Position numbers and translations under genes: made by a program | NCBI GenBank assembly: GCA_030550295.1 | Contig: JAUQPQ010000022.1 | Span: forward strand, 1 to 20,533 | DNA from: Chloroflexota bacterium | GTDB lineage: Bacteria > Chloroflexota > Dehalococcoidia > SM23-28-2 > HRBIN24 | DNA: 20,533 bases | Direction of reading: 5' to 3' | In this document: positions 1 through 6,059 of the stretch, one piece after another | How positions within the stretch are numbered: the stretch's first letter is position 1 | How the letters are laid out: each line of letters begins with the position of its first letter | Notes under the pieces: model-generated | What the model was told of the DNA's origin: nothing | Database searches by the model: none | Seen by the model: the letters and a program-made list of their open reading frames with translations, nothing else

Positions 1-839
1 TAGGCTTTCTGGCCATGGACCTGGAGAACCGGGGCCGTCCCGATCTGGCTAGGGACTTCGTAGAGGCCTACATAAGCGCCTCAGGCGATGAGGGGCTGTG
101 GGACGTACTAGACTTCTATCGTTGCTACCGGGCAGCGGTAAGGGGCAAGGTAGAGGGGATACGGGGGAGCCAGCCAGGGCTCTCGGCCTTGGAGAGGGAA
201 GGGACGCTGGAGGCTGCGCGGCGCTTCTTCCGGCTTGCCGCCACCTATGCCCACCGCGACTGGCCCTACCTCATAATCACCTGTGGCCTAGCAGGGACGG
301 GGAAGAGTAGCCTCGCCCATTCTCTGGGGATGGAGGTAGTGTCATCGGACGTGGTGCGCAAGGAACTGGCTGGCCTACCACCCCTGGAGCGCCATCCAGA
401 GGCCATAGGTAGGGGAATCTACTCGCCGGCCATGACGGAGCGTACGTACCGGGCCCTTATGGAAAGGGGGCGCCTCCTTTTACGACAAGGCAAATGGGTG
501 GTGCTAGATGCCACTTTCCTGCGGCGTCGTCATCGGCAGTGGGCCCGTCGTCTCGCCCAAGAAGAAGGAGTCCGCTTTTTGTGCATCCAACTCCAAGCGC
601 CTGAAGAGGAGGTACACCGCCGCCTAGGCCGAAGGTGGGAAGGGGAGCCACAAGGTGCCTCCGACGCTGACTGGAGGGTCTTTTTGGCCCAGAAAGAAGC
701 CTGGGAACCACCCACCGAGATCCCTCCCCATGAACTCATGGTCCTAGAGGCTACCAGACCGCCTGCAGAACTGGCCAGAGAGGCGCTCCATCGCCTATCG
801 CTCCAGTCCCAGGGCCTTAGCAATGAGGAGGCCCCATAA
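1..839 (+). CDS. P-loop kinase (zeta-toxin-like AAA ATPase), C-terminal part of a bifunctional protein; 5' end outside window
   Basis: The frame is already open before the first in-frame ATG at 15: position 3 onward reads GFLAMDLENRGRPDLA, which matches the internal phosphotransferase-like (COG2187) segment 'AFLAMDLexRGRPDLA'. The ATG at 15 is therefore internal and the gene begins upstream. FYRCYRAAVRGKV (about residues 34-46 counted from that Met) is also typical of this family. A Walker A motif GLAGTGKS follows at 91-98, then a kinase domain with a VVLDATF strand, as in COG0645 and zeta-toxin-like kinases. In the family an aminoglycoside-phosphotransferase-like domain is fused to an ATP-dependent kinase; the substrate is unknown. 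The stop overlaps the mobB start by 17 nt, suggesting co-transcription with mobBA. No functional link to molybdenum cofactor is evident. Confidence 0.8.
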   Translation, partial: GFLAMDLENRGRPDLARDFVEAYISASGDEGLWDVLDFYRCYRAAVRGKVEGIRGSQPGLSALEREGTLEAARRFFRLAATYAHRDWPYLIITCGLAGTGKSSLAHSLGMEVVSSDVVRKELAGLPPLERHPEAIGRGIYSPAMTERTYRALMERGRLLLRQGKWVVLDATFLRRRHRQWARRLAQEEGVRFLCIQLQAPEEEVHRRLGRRWEGEPQGASDADWRVFLAQKEAWEPPTEIPPHELMVLEATRPPAELAREALHRLSLQSQGLSNEEAP

Positions 840-1344
840 GAGTTCCCTACCCATCCTAGCCGTGGTAGGGCCATCTGGCGTAGGCAAGACAACCCTCCTG
901 GAGGCCCTAACTAAAGAGATGACCGCCCGGGGCTACCGGGTGGCAGCGGTAAAACATTCCCACCACCAAGGCCTCCTCTCCGATACGCCGGGGAAGGACT
1001 CTTACCGCCTCTGGCAGGCAGGGGCCCATGTCATAGTTTTGACTGGGCCGGGAGTCCTGATCTTTAGGGGGCCACCGCACCAGGAGTGGCTCTTATCCCA
1101 GATCGTACCCCTTTTGCACGGGAAGGCAGACGTAGTGCTCCTAGAGGGTTACCGCGCCCAAAAAGTCCCCCGTATAGAGGTATGGCGTAGAGAATTCCCC
1201 CCACCCCCTTGGCCACCAGCTGGCGACGTGATAGCGGTAGTGGGCGACCGTCCCCAAGGCTGGGATGGCCCCTCCTTCTCCTTCCCCCAGGTTCAAGAGC
1301 TGGCCTCCTTCCTAGAGAACAGGCTAGGGCTGAAGGCACCATGA
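823..1344 (+). CDS. mobB: Molybdopterin-guanine dinucleotide biosynthesis protein MobB
   Basis: A 173-residue P-loop protein. Walker A is GPSGVGKTT at residues 16-24, followed by the MobB signature AAVKHSHH at 41-48 and the DxxGKDSYRLWQAGA segment. MobB binds GTP and assists MobA in attaching GMP to molybdopterin; it is an accessory rather than an essential factor in known systems. Length matches the family (about 165-180 aa). The ATG at 823 lies inside the end of the upstream kinase gene, and the TGA stop (1342-1344) overlaps the mobA ATG in an ATGA junction, so translational coupling is likely. A cytoplasmic role supplying cofactor to the Mo oxidoreductase encoded at 8754 is plausible, because that enzyme class uses the bis-MGD form. 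Confidence 0.9.
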   Translation: MRRPHKSSLPILAVVGPSGVGKTTLLEALTKEMTARGYRVAAVKHSHHQGLLSDTPGKDSYRLWQAGAHVIVLTGPGVLIFRGPPHQEWLLSQIVPLLHGKADVVLLEGYRAQKVPRIEVWRREFPPPPWPPAGDVIAVVGDRPQGWDGPSFSFPQVQELASFLENRLGLKAP

Positions 1345-1949
1345 GCTACCCGCCCACTAGCGCCATCTTACTGGCAGGAGGGCAGTCCCGCCGACTGGGC
1401 CAAGACAAGGCCCTCCTCGACCTGGGCCAGGGCCCAAATATCGTTAGGATAGCTGCCCTCCTTAAGGAGCTATGCTCCGAGGTAATATTAGTTACCGACT
1501 TCCCAGGAAGGTATAGCCACTTAGGGATGGAGGTTAGATGGGCCCACGACCGCTTGCCAGGCCAAGGCCCCTTGGTGGCCCTAGAAGCAGGTCTAGAGGC
1601 CGCCACCCATCCCTTTGCCCTGGCAGTGGCGTGTGACCTGCCCTTTCTCAACGTCCAGCTCCTACGCTACATGCTGGAGAAAGACCGGGACTACGATGCC
1701 CTCGTCCCGCGCTGGAGGGGCAAATGGCATCCCCTCCACGCCATCTACGCCCGAAGAGCCTTGGCCCAAGTCCGGGCCTCGATAGCAAGGGGGGAGAGGA
1801 GCCTGGAGGCCCTTCTGCCCCACCTGCAAGTGCATCCTCTTCGTCCCCAGGAGATAAGGCGCATTGACCCTAAGGGGCTAAGCCTATTTAACCTTAACAC
1901 GCCTCAGGGCCTCGCCTGGGCCAGACGCGTGGCGGGACTAAGGTCCTAG
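1341..1949 (+). CDS. mobA: Molybdenum cofactor guanylyltransferase MobA
   Basis: I chose the ATG at 1341 because it forms an ATGA overlap with the mobB stop. The longer open frame from 1209 lies inside mobB and adds no MobA-like sequence. The 202-residue product starts with the nucleotidyltransferase motif LAGGQSRRLGQDK at residues 11-23. It then has RLPGQGPLVALEAGL near 71-85 and the metal-binding CDLPF around Asp99. MobA transfers GMP from GTP to Mo-molybdopterin to form MGD, the cofactor of DMSO-reductase-family enzymes. The length is normal for the family. The end of the gene contains a DosR-box-like word (1934-1947) that may act on the next gene. Confidence 0.92.
   Translation: MSYPPTSAILLAGGQSRRLGQDKALLDLGQGPNIVRIAALLKELCSEVILVTDFPGRYSHLGMEVRWAHDRLPGQGPLVALEAGLEAATHPFALAVACDLPFLNVQLLRYMLEKDRDYDALVPRWRGKWHPLHAIYARRALAQVRASIARGERSLEALLPHLQVHPLRPQEIRRIDPKGLSLFNLNTPQGLAWARRVAGLRS
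1934..1947. promoter_or_regulatory. Candidate DosR-box-like site 1 (GGGACTAAGGTCCT)
   Basis: This 14-mer matches the core of the mycobacterial DosR box, GGGACTWWAGTCCC, at 12 of 14 positions. It shares CTAAGGTCCTA with the site at 4587-4600. It overlaps the last codons of mobA and lies about 100 nt upstream of the zinc-ribbon gene. Directly beside it is a perfect palindrome, GTCCTAGGAC (1943-1952). Because it overlaps coding sequence, and because CCTAAGG-type words occur inside several genes here, it could be chance. Confidence 0.35.
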
Positions 1950-1958
1950 GACTAGCGT

Positions 1959-1990
1959 GCCTTTCGGCCTCCGAGAGGGTGACAAAAGGC
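1959..1990 (+). terminator. Candidate stem-loop after mobA
   Basis: An outer 6-bp arm GCCTTT (1959-1964) pairs with AAAGGC (1985-1990). Inside it sits CCTC/GAGG (1968-1971 with 1975-1978). The structure begins 9 nt after the mobA stop. There is no following T-run, so a rho-independent terminator is not established; it may instead mark a 3' end or processing site. Confidence 0.35.
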
Positions 1991-2044
1991 CCTTATGAAA
2001 CGTTTTCCCCCACGCATAACGTCTATAATAGGAGGGCTGAGGCG

Positions 2045-2203
2045 ATGATGTGGGTCAGCGCTTGTCCCCGCTGTCACGGTCCCGTAATAGAAGAGAAAGA
2101 CATATACGGTGCGTATCTGGCCTGCCTAGTGTGCGGCTACATCCTCAACGATGCCGAGGAAGAGGCCCTTCGCCAACGGAAGCTGGCCGTGGGGGCTGCC
2201 TAG
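2045..2203 (+). CDS. Small CxxC zinc-ribbon protein, 52 aa
   Basis: The open frame extends upstream to a GTG at 1979, but the best start is the ATG at 2045, placed 8 nt after AGGAGGG (2030-2036). The product carries two CxxC knuckles, CPRC near residue 8 and CLVC near residue 29, separated by 17 residues. This is a typical small zinc ribbon, with a charged C-terminal tail. No specific function can be assigned; comparable mini zinc ribbons act as DNA/RNA-binding or redox-sensing modules. It ends convergently with the response regulator gene: the two stop codons are read from the same CTAG (2200-2203). Confidence 0.65.
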   Translation: MMWVSACPRCHGPVIEEKDIYGAYLACLVCGYILNDAEEEALRQRKLAVGAA

Positions 2204-2853
2204 CGCTCTGGGTGAAGGCGGCGGGCAAGGAAGGCCGCAGCCTGGGAGCGACGCTTAAGCTGTAGCTTGGAGAGGATGCTCGATACGTAGTTCTTGACCG
2301 TCTTCTCGGACAAGTAGAGCTCCGCAGCAATCTCCCGGTTGGTCTTGCCGTCGGCAATAAGGGCAAGGATACGTCGCTCTTGGGGGGAGAGGGAGGCCAT
2401 CTCGTCCTTTTGGCCGGAGGCGAGCTGGCGGAGGCGCTGGAGGACCTGGGCAGTAACGCTGGGGTCCAGGAGGGACTCGCCCCTAGCTGCCCTTTCGATA
2501 GCTTCCACCAAGGCCTGGGAACGGGCTTGCTTGAGGATATAGCCGGCGGCACCGGCCATGATGGAGCCGAAGAGGGCATCATCGTCGGCGAAGGCCGTGA
2601 GCATGATCACCTGCACCTGGGGATCGTCCTGTTTTATATCGCGGCAGGCTTCCACCCCTGAGCCATCGGGCAGGCGAACGTCCATGATCACTACATGAGG
2701 TTTAGTGCGGCGGGCAGCCTGGATGGCCTCAGCCACGCTGCCAGCCTCCCCTACCACAAGGAAATGGGGCCTCCTTTCCAGAAGGGTGCGAAGGCCCATA
2801 CGCACCACCTCGTGGTCGTCTACTATCAGCACCCTTATAGGCTCCTCTGCCAC
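2200..2853 (-). CDS. DosR/DevR-like NarL-family response regulator
   Basis: The 217-residue product has an N-terminal receiver domain (acidic pair Asp12-Asp13, phosphoacceptor Asp58 in MDVRLPDG, Thr86, Lys108) and a C-terminal LuxR-type helix-turn-helix (about 150-217). Sequence around VGEAGSVAEA, DVRLPDGSGVE and SEKTVKNYVS closely resembles M. tuberculosis DosR. In particular EKTVKNYVS, which holds the DNA-contacting Lys and Asn residues of DosR, is conserved here (Lys184, Lys187, Asn188). Translation starts at GTG 2853, with GAGGAGG 7 nt upstream. It overlaps the end of the kinase gene by 19 nt, so the two form a cognate pair. In mycobacteria DosR drives the hypoxia/NO/CO dormancy response; a similar redox role here is inference. 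Confidence 0.92.
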   Translation of the reverse strand: MAEEPIRVLIVDDHEVVRMGLRTLLERRPHFLVVGEAGSVAEAIQAARRTKPHVVIMDVRLPDGSGVEACRDIKQDDPQVQVIMLTAFADDDALFGSIMAGAAGYILKQARSQALVEAIERAARGESLLDPSVTAQVLQRLRQLASGQKDEMASLSPQERRILALIADGKTNREIAAELYLSEKTVKNYVSSILSKLQLKRRSQAAAFLARRLHPER

Positions 2854-4196
2854 GGCACCGCCTCCTCTACAGGGACTTCCAAACGCACTAGGGTACCCTG
2901 GCTAGGGGCGCTTCGGATGGAGAGGCATGCCGCCAGGGCGCGTGCCCTATCGCTCATATTGCGTAGGCCCTGCTTGATCCGCTCGCGAGGCTCCTCGGGG
3001 TTAAAACCTATGCCGTCGTCCGCCACCTCCAAGATGAGGGTGGGCCGATGATACGCCAGGCGCACCGTTAGGCGAGAGGCGCGGGCATGCTTTATGACGT
3101 TGCTTATGGCCTCCTGGGCCACATGGTAAATGCCCAACGCCTGCTCGTCCTTCAGGGGCGGAAGGATCCCCTCCGTCTCCAGGCGGACATCTATGCCGGT
3201 AGCCGATTTCGCCTCTTCCACCAGCTCGGCCAGGGCACGGCGCAAGTCCCCTACCGATACTACAGCCGGGCGCAGGTCGTATATGTAGTGGCGTAGGTCA
3301 CGGATCACCCGGCCGAGGTCATCGATAGAGCGCTCCAGGGCCGCCTTGGGCCCCGTCTGGCCCTGGCCCAGCTCCTCAGTGATCGCCTCCAACCCTAAGG
3401 TGACGGCGTACAGGGACTGGATGACGCCATCGTGGAGGTCCATGGCGATGCGCTCCCGCTCCTCCAAAAGGGCGAGGCTGCGCATGCGGTCGTATAGGCG
3501 GCTCGTCTCCACTGCCACCGCCGCCCAGTTGGCGAAGGCAGAGAGTAGCTGGGCCTGGTTATCTCTGAAGGGGTAGGGATGGCGATTGCCCACCATGAGC
3601 ACCCCCAAGAGGTGCCCCTTGGCAGAAAAAGGTACAGCCACCACCGACATTAGCTTCTCCTGCCCCAAAGGGATAGGGCCATCCAGGTCTGGACGACGGC
3701 GGCAGTCGGGCACCACGAGGGGCAGCTTGGACTTTACCACCAGCGCCTGAGGCCCCCCCTCCACGGGTAAAGATATGGTAGCTAGAGAGGGCTCAGGCCC
3801 AAGGCCCCTGTGCGCCGCCAGCCTCATCTCCTCCCCCGAAGGCTCCAGCAGGAGGAGGGCAGCCACATCGGCCTGAAGGAGATGCTGGGCCCTCTCTACT
3901 ACTGAGCTCAAAAGGCCTTCCAGATCAGGGGATGCAGTCACCTCTTGGCCCAGCTCAAAGAGGGAGCGCCATTCCTCGGCCCTTCGCTCGAGTTGGGCCT
4001 GCATGTCCTGTAGAAGGGAGAAGATGGCCCACGTGAAGGCGAAGATGCCTAGAGCAGCCACCACCCCTGCTACCGTCAAGGCCCCTGGCAAAGGAAGAGC
4101 AGGCCTTAGCACCATCTCCAGCAAGACCCCAAGGCCTAATACAAAGGCCAAAGGGGCCATGCTGGCTACAACCCCCATGACCTGCAGGGTTCTCAT
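2835..4196 (-). CDS. GAF-domain sensor histidine kinase (HisKA_3 type)
   Basis: A 453-residue sensor. Two hydrophobic segments (about 8-30 and 38-62) form a short membrane anchor with almost no external loop. A coiled linker (65-80) leads to a single GAF domain (about 88-232). The HisKA_3 dimerisation helix follows, with ERERIAMDLHDGVIQ (phospho-acceptor His255), then a HATPase_c domain with N-box EAISNVIKHA (Asn366), DDGIGF (393-398) and a GLRNM G2-like motif. The architecture resembles NarL-family partners such as DevS, but with one GAF domain rather than two. The ligand (heme, NO, redox flavin or other) cannot be read from the sequence. It is 19 nt downstream of the stress-protein gene and overlaps the response regulator, forming one operon. 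Confidence 0.9.
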   Translation of the reverse strand: MRTLQVMGVVASMAPLAFVLGLGVLLEMVLRPALPLPGALTVAGVVAALGIFAFTWAIFSLLQDMQAQLERRAEEWRSLFELGQEVTASPDLEGLLSSVVERAQHLLQADVAALLLLEPSGEEMRLAAHRGLGPEPSLATISLPVEGGPQALVVKSKLPLVVPDCRRRPDLDGPIPLGQEKLMSVVAVPFSAKGHLLGVLMVGNRHPYPFRDNQAQLLSAFANWAAVAVETSRLYDRMRSLALLEERERIAMDLHDGVIQSLYAVTLGLEAITEELGQGQTGPKAALERSIDDLGRVIRDLRHYIYDLRPAVVSVGDLRRALAELVEEAKSATGIDVRLETEGILPPLKDEQALGIYHVAQEAISNVIKHARASRLTVRLAYHRPTLILEVADDGIGFNPEEPRERIKQGLRNMSDRARALAACLSIRSAPSQGTLVRLEVPVEEAVPWQRSL

Positions 4197-4215
4197 CTCA
4201 CCCTAAGTTTACATC

Positions 4216-4521
4216 CTATGAGCATGAAAGGCCCGGCGGTGGCACCACCAAACAGGTGATCCGACAACGTTGAGCCAAGGCGTGGGCAATACTGCCTATG
4301 TTGTCCACCAGCTCCAAAAGCCTATTTACCGAGTGCCCCCCGGCCTGGCGCAGGCGCCGGGCTCCCTCCTCAAGGCGGTATCCCATCAAATGGCTGGCTG
4401 GAGAGATGACTAGGAGCAGATGAAGCCGCACCCCAGTGCAAGAAGCGATAACTCCCCCATAGGCGAGCACCGATTCAGCCTTGGAAGAGCCATCCAAGGG
4501 GACAAGAAGGGAGCGGACCAT
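4216..4521 (-). CDS. Shortened universal stress protein (UspA fold)
   Basis: I place the start at the ATG ending at 4521, preceded by GGAGGTGAG with good spacing; an upstream in-frame ATG (4545) has no clear ribosome site. The 101-residue product begins like a Usp (MVRSLLVPLDGSSKAESVLAYGG) and ends like one (HSVNRLLELVDNIGSIAHALAQ followed by CLVVPPPG). Usual Usp domains are about 140-150 aa. The region that should carry the strand leading to G-x2-G, including the first ATP-binding glycines, is missing, as if about 35 residues were deleted in frame. ATP binding is therefore doubtful. It lies at the head of the kinase/regulator operon; Usp genes are prominent members of the mycobacterial DosR regulon. 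Confidence 0.7.
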   Translation of the reverse strand: MVRSLLVPLDGSSKAESVLAYGGVIASCTGVRLHLLLVISPASHLMGYRLEEGARRLRQAGGHSVNRLLELVDNIGSIAHALAQRCRITCLVVPPPGLSCS

Positions 4522-4543
4522 AGGCTCACCTCCGGCGTTAGAC

Positions 4544-4549
4544 ATAATA
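4544..4549 (-). promoter_or_regulatory. Candidate -10 element for the usp-kinase-regulator operon
   Basis: On the minus strand the sequence reads TATTAT, 5/6 to the TATAAT consensus, about 23 nt upstream of the chosen usp start. No recognisable -35 box lies 16-18 nt further upstream (the bases are AGGGGG), which would fit an activator-dependent promoter. The palindrome at 4577-4594 is centred roughly 48 nt upstream of the predicted start point. Confidence 0.35.
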
Positions 4550-4576
4550 TCATCCTATTCCACCTTCCCCCTATCT

Positions 4577-4600
4577 TTAGTCCTATAGGGCTAAGGTCCT
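4577..4600. promoter_or_regulatory. Palindrome plus DosR-box-like site 2 in the divergent usp/GNAT region
   Basis: TTAGTCCTATAGGGCTAA (4577-4594) is an 18-nt palindrome with a single mismatched pair (T4581 against G4590). Overlapping its right arm, AGGGCTAAGGTCCT (4587-4600) matches site 1 at 12/14 and the DosR-box core at 10/14. It lies in the 129-nt region between the divergently transcribed stress operon and the acetyltransferase gene, where an operator for either side would be expected. Autoregulation by the DosR-like protein is an inference. Confidence 0.45.
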
Positions 4601-4674
4601 AAGCACCTAATGAGATAGGCCTTACGGCTCTATGCCTTGGCCGAACGCCCTCCTAGCCTTGAAAGAGAACAGCC

Positions 4675-5250
4675 ATGACGCCCACAGTAGGCTTCTACCC
4701 GAAAGAAGTGGCCATAAGAGGAGGGGAAAAGGTGACAGTGAGGCCCCTCCTGCCCGATGACGCCCAGGCCCTCTTAGCCCACTTCCTGTCCCTGCCTGAG
4801 GAAGAACGCCACTTCCTGAAGGAAGATGTGAGCTCCCCCCAGGTGATAGAGGCTTGGGTTCGGGCCTCCCAGGGCCCTCAAGTTTGGTCCCTCGTAGCCC
4901 TAAGCGGCCACCGCATAGTGGCCCAGGGGGCGGTGGTGAGAAGACGGGGAAGGGCTTATGCCCACGTGGCAGATGTGCGCCTTACCGTCTCTCCCAGCCA
5001 CTATGGCCGAGGCCTGGGCACGGCCCTCTTGCGCGAGCTATGCGACCTTGCCGCCGAGGCAGGCCTAGAGCTGCTCTTGGCCCAAATAGTGCCCGAGGTG
5101 AACAGGGAGATCTTGCGGGCCCTGGAATGGATAGGGTTCGTAAGAGGGGGCATGATAGAGGGAGCAGCCATCGATCTGGCCGGCAACCGTTACGATCTGT
5201 TCCTGCTCTACTTGCCATTGAGCCGGTGGCGGGAGTGGACGCGCTTCTGA
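4675..5250 (+). CDS. GNAT-family N-acetyltransferase
   Basis: A 191-residue acyltransferase. VTVRPLLPDDA (20-30) is the typical opening strand and helix of the GNAT fold. ADVRLTVSPSHYGRGLGTALL (99-119) includes the acetyl-CoA-binding R/Q-x-x-G-x-G/A loop, YGRGLGTA. The later ALEWIGFVRGG segment is the usual strand after motif B. The substrate cannot be predicted. The ATG at 4675 has only a weak purine-rich stretch (AAAGAGAA) upstream. It is divergent from the stress operon and shares the operator-like palindrome at 4577-4594, so co-regulation is possible. Its 3' end is followed by a cluster of hairpins (5253-5336). Confidence 0.85.
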   Translation: MTPTVGFYPKEVAIRGGEKVTVRPLLPDDAQALLAHFLSLPEEERHFLKEDVSSPQVIEAWVRASQGPQVWSLVALSGHRIVAQGAVVRRRGRAYAHVADVRLTVSPSHYGRGLGTALLRELCDLAAEAGLELLLAQIVPEVNREILRALEWIGFVRGGMIEGAAIDLAGNRYDLFLLYLPLSRWREWTRF

Positions 5251-5252
5251 GA

Positions 5253-5336
5253 TAGGGCCGCTTGCAAGTACCCTACCCTTTGCCCTGTCCTAAGGAGGAG
5301 ATGGAGGGCAAAGGCCGATATCCCCTCCCTCAGGGG
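5253..5336. terminator. Cluster of three stem-loops between convergent genes
   Basis: Three inverted repeats lie in tandem directly after the GNAT stop. The first is TAGGG/CCCTA (5253-5257 with 5271-5275), enclosing the perfect palindrome CTTGCAAG (5261-5268). The second is a perfect 10-bp stem, CCTTTGCCCT (5277-5286) with AGGGCAAAGG (5305-5314), with an 18-nt loop. The third is CCCCT/AGGGG (5322-5326 with 5332-5336), with a 5-nt loop. The position between convergent genes suggests bidirectional termination, but no T-tract follows on either strand. Confidence 0.45.
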
Positions 5337-5362
5337 CCTGCCAAACCAGATCCCCCTTTCCT

Positions 5363-5709
5363 TCAGCCCAAAAATAGAGCCCAGTAAGGTGTGGACTTCA
5401 CCACATGGAGGGAAGGGCCATAGCGCAAAAGGGCTACTACTCTAGGGTCTTCTACGCCGCCCCTCTCAAACCACTCCTTGGGCACTAAGACAGGATGGGG
5501 GAGGCGCTCCTCCACTTGGTCATAGCCGCGTAGGCGGGCGTAGCCAATGCGGGCCACCCTATCTTCACCCTGGGTATTGTAGAAGAGATGGAGGACGTTT
5601 CCCACCTTGATGGCCCCCCATTGCATGTGAGGCGTCTCTCCCACCAGTGGTCGGAGGGGGCCAAGATGGGGTTACGGGGGCTGCGCTGGAGTGAGATGAA
5701 CTTTCCCAC
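5363..5709 (-). pseudogene. Frameshifted and truncated GH130 (beta-mannoside phosphorylase-like) remnant
   Basis: From GTG 5709 the minus strand encodes LQRSPRNPILAPSDHWWER, the usual start of GH130 proteins. The reading then leaves frame at a run of six C (5614-5619; G6 on the coding strand). Restoring one G joins it to the second frame: AIKVGNVLHLFYN, then GEDRVARIGYARL, RLPHPVLVP and GVEDPRV, all in the order expected for GH130. The similarity stops soon after GVEDPRV, and a TGA follows at 5363-5365, so roughly the last 200 of about 300 residues are absent. The frameshift at a homopolymer could be an assembly error, but the lost C-terminus cannot be explained that way. It follows the ABM gene by 25 nt. 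Confidence 0.6.
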
Positions 5710-5734
5710 AGCAGCACCGGGGTGGCCAGGAAAT

Positions 5735-6043
5735 TCAGGGGCGCTGGAAACCAGCGAACCGCTCCAGCACCTTGATCTCCACCCCTCCTGGCTCCAGCAC
5801 AGAAGCTAGCTTGGTGCCAGCTTGGCGCAAGATCTCTCCCCGCCGGTGGGCCTCAAAGGCCGCTTCGTCTTGGTAGACCTCAAAGACGATGATGATATTG
5901 GGGTCGTTCTGAAGGCGGTGGAAGAGGTAAGTGAGGGTGGCAGGCTCTTTGGCCGCCACTTGGGAGGCCAGCTCCTCCATTATCTTCTCCGCCTCCTCCT
6001 CCTTACCCTTTTGCACCTTAAGGGTGGCCAAGATCGTAAACAT
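5735..6043 (-). CDS. ABM-domain protein (antibiotic biosynthesis monooxygenase / YgiN-like)
   Basis: A 102-residue single-domain dimeric alpha/beta-barrel protein. It begins MFTILATLKVQKGKEEE, the classical first strand and helix. This is followed by LTYLFHRLQNDPNIIIVFEVYQDEAAFEAHR, whose YxDxxAFxxH pattern is the hallmark of the family. Members include heme- or quinol-modifying oxygenases and many uncharacterised proteins, so the substrate is unknown. The ribosome site GGGAGG lies 5 nt before the ATG. It starts 16 nt after the mutase gene stop on the same strand, so it is likely co-transcribed; why an ABM protein follows a mutase is unclear. Confidence 0.85.
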   Translation of the reverse strand: MFTILATLKVQKGKEEEAEKIMEELASQVAAKEPATLTYLFHRLQNDPNIIIVFEVYQDEAAFEAHRRGEILRQAGTKLASVLEPGGVEIKVLERFAGFQRP

Positions 6044-6059
6044 GGGGGCCTCCCTAAAT

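Noticed and set aside
1209..1340. Longer MobA starting inside mobB
   Set aside because: The conserved LAGG motif begins 10 residues after the ATG at 1341, which also overlaps the mobB stop as ATGA; the extension is low-complexity and antithetic to mobB coding.
1979..2044. Upstream extension of the zinc-ribbon protein to a GTG start
   Set aside because: The extra N-terminus has no family-like sequence, and a strong ribosome site sits ahead of the ATG at 2045.
5287..5295. GTCCTAAGG between convergent genes as a fourth DosR-like site
   Set aside because: It matches only about 9 of 14 core positions, lies in a hairpin loop and has no downstream gene start to regulate.
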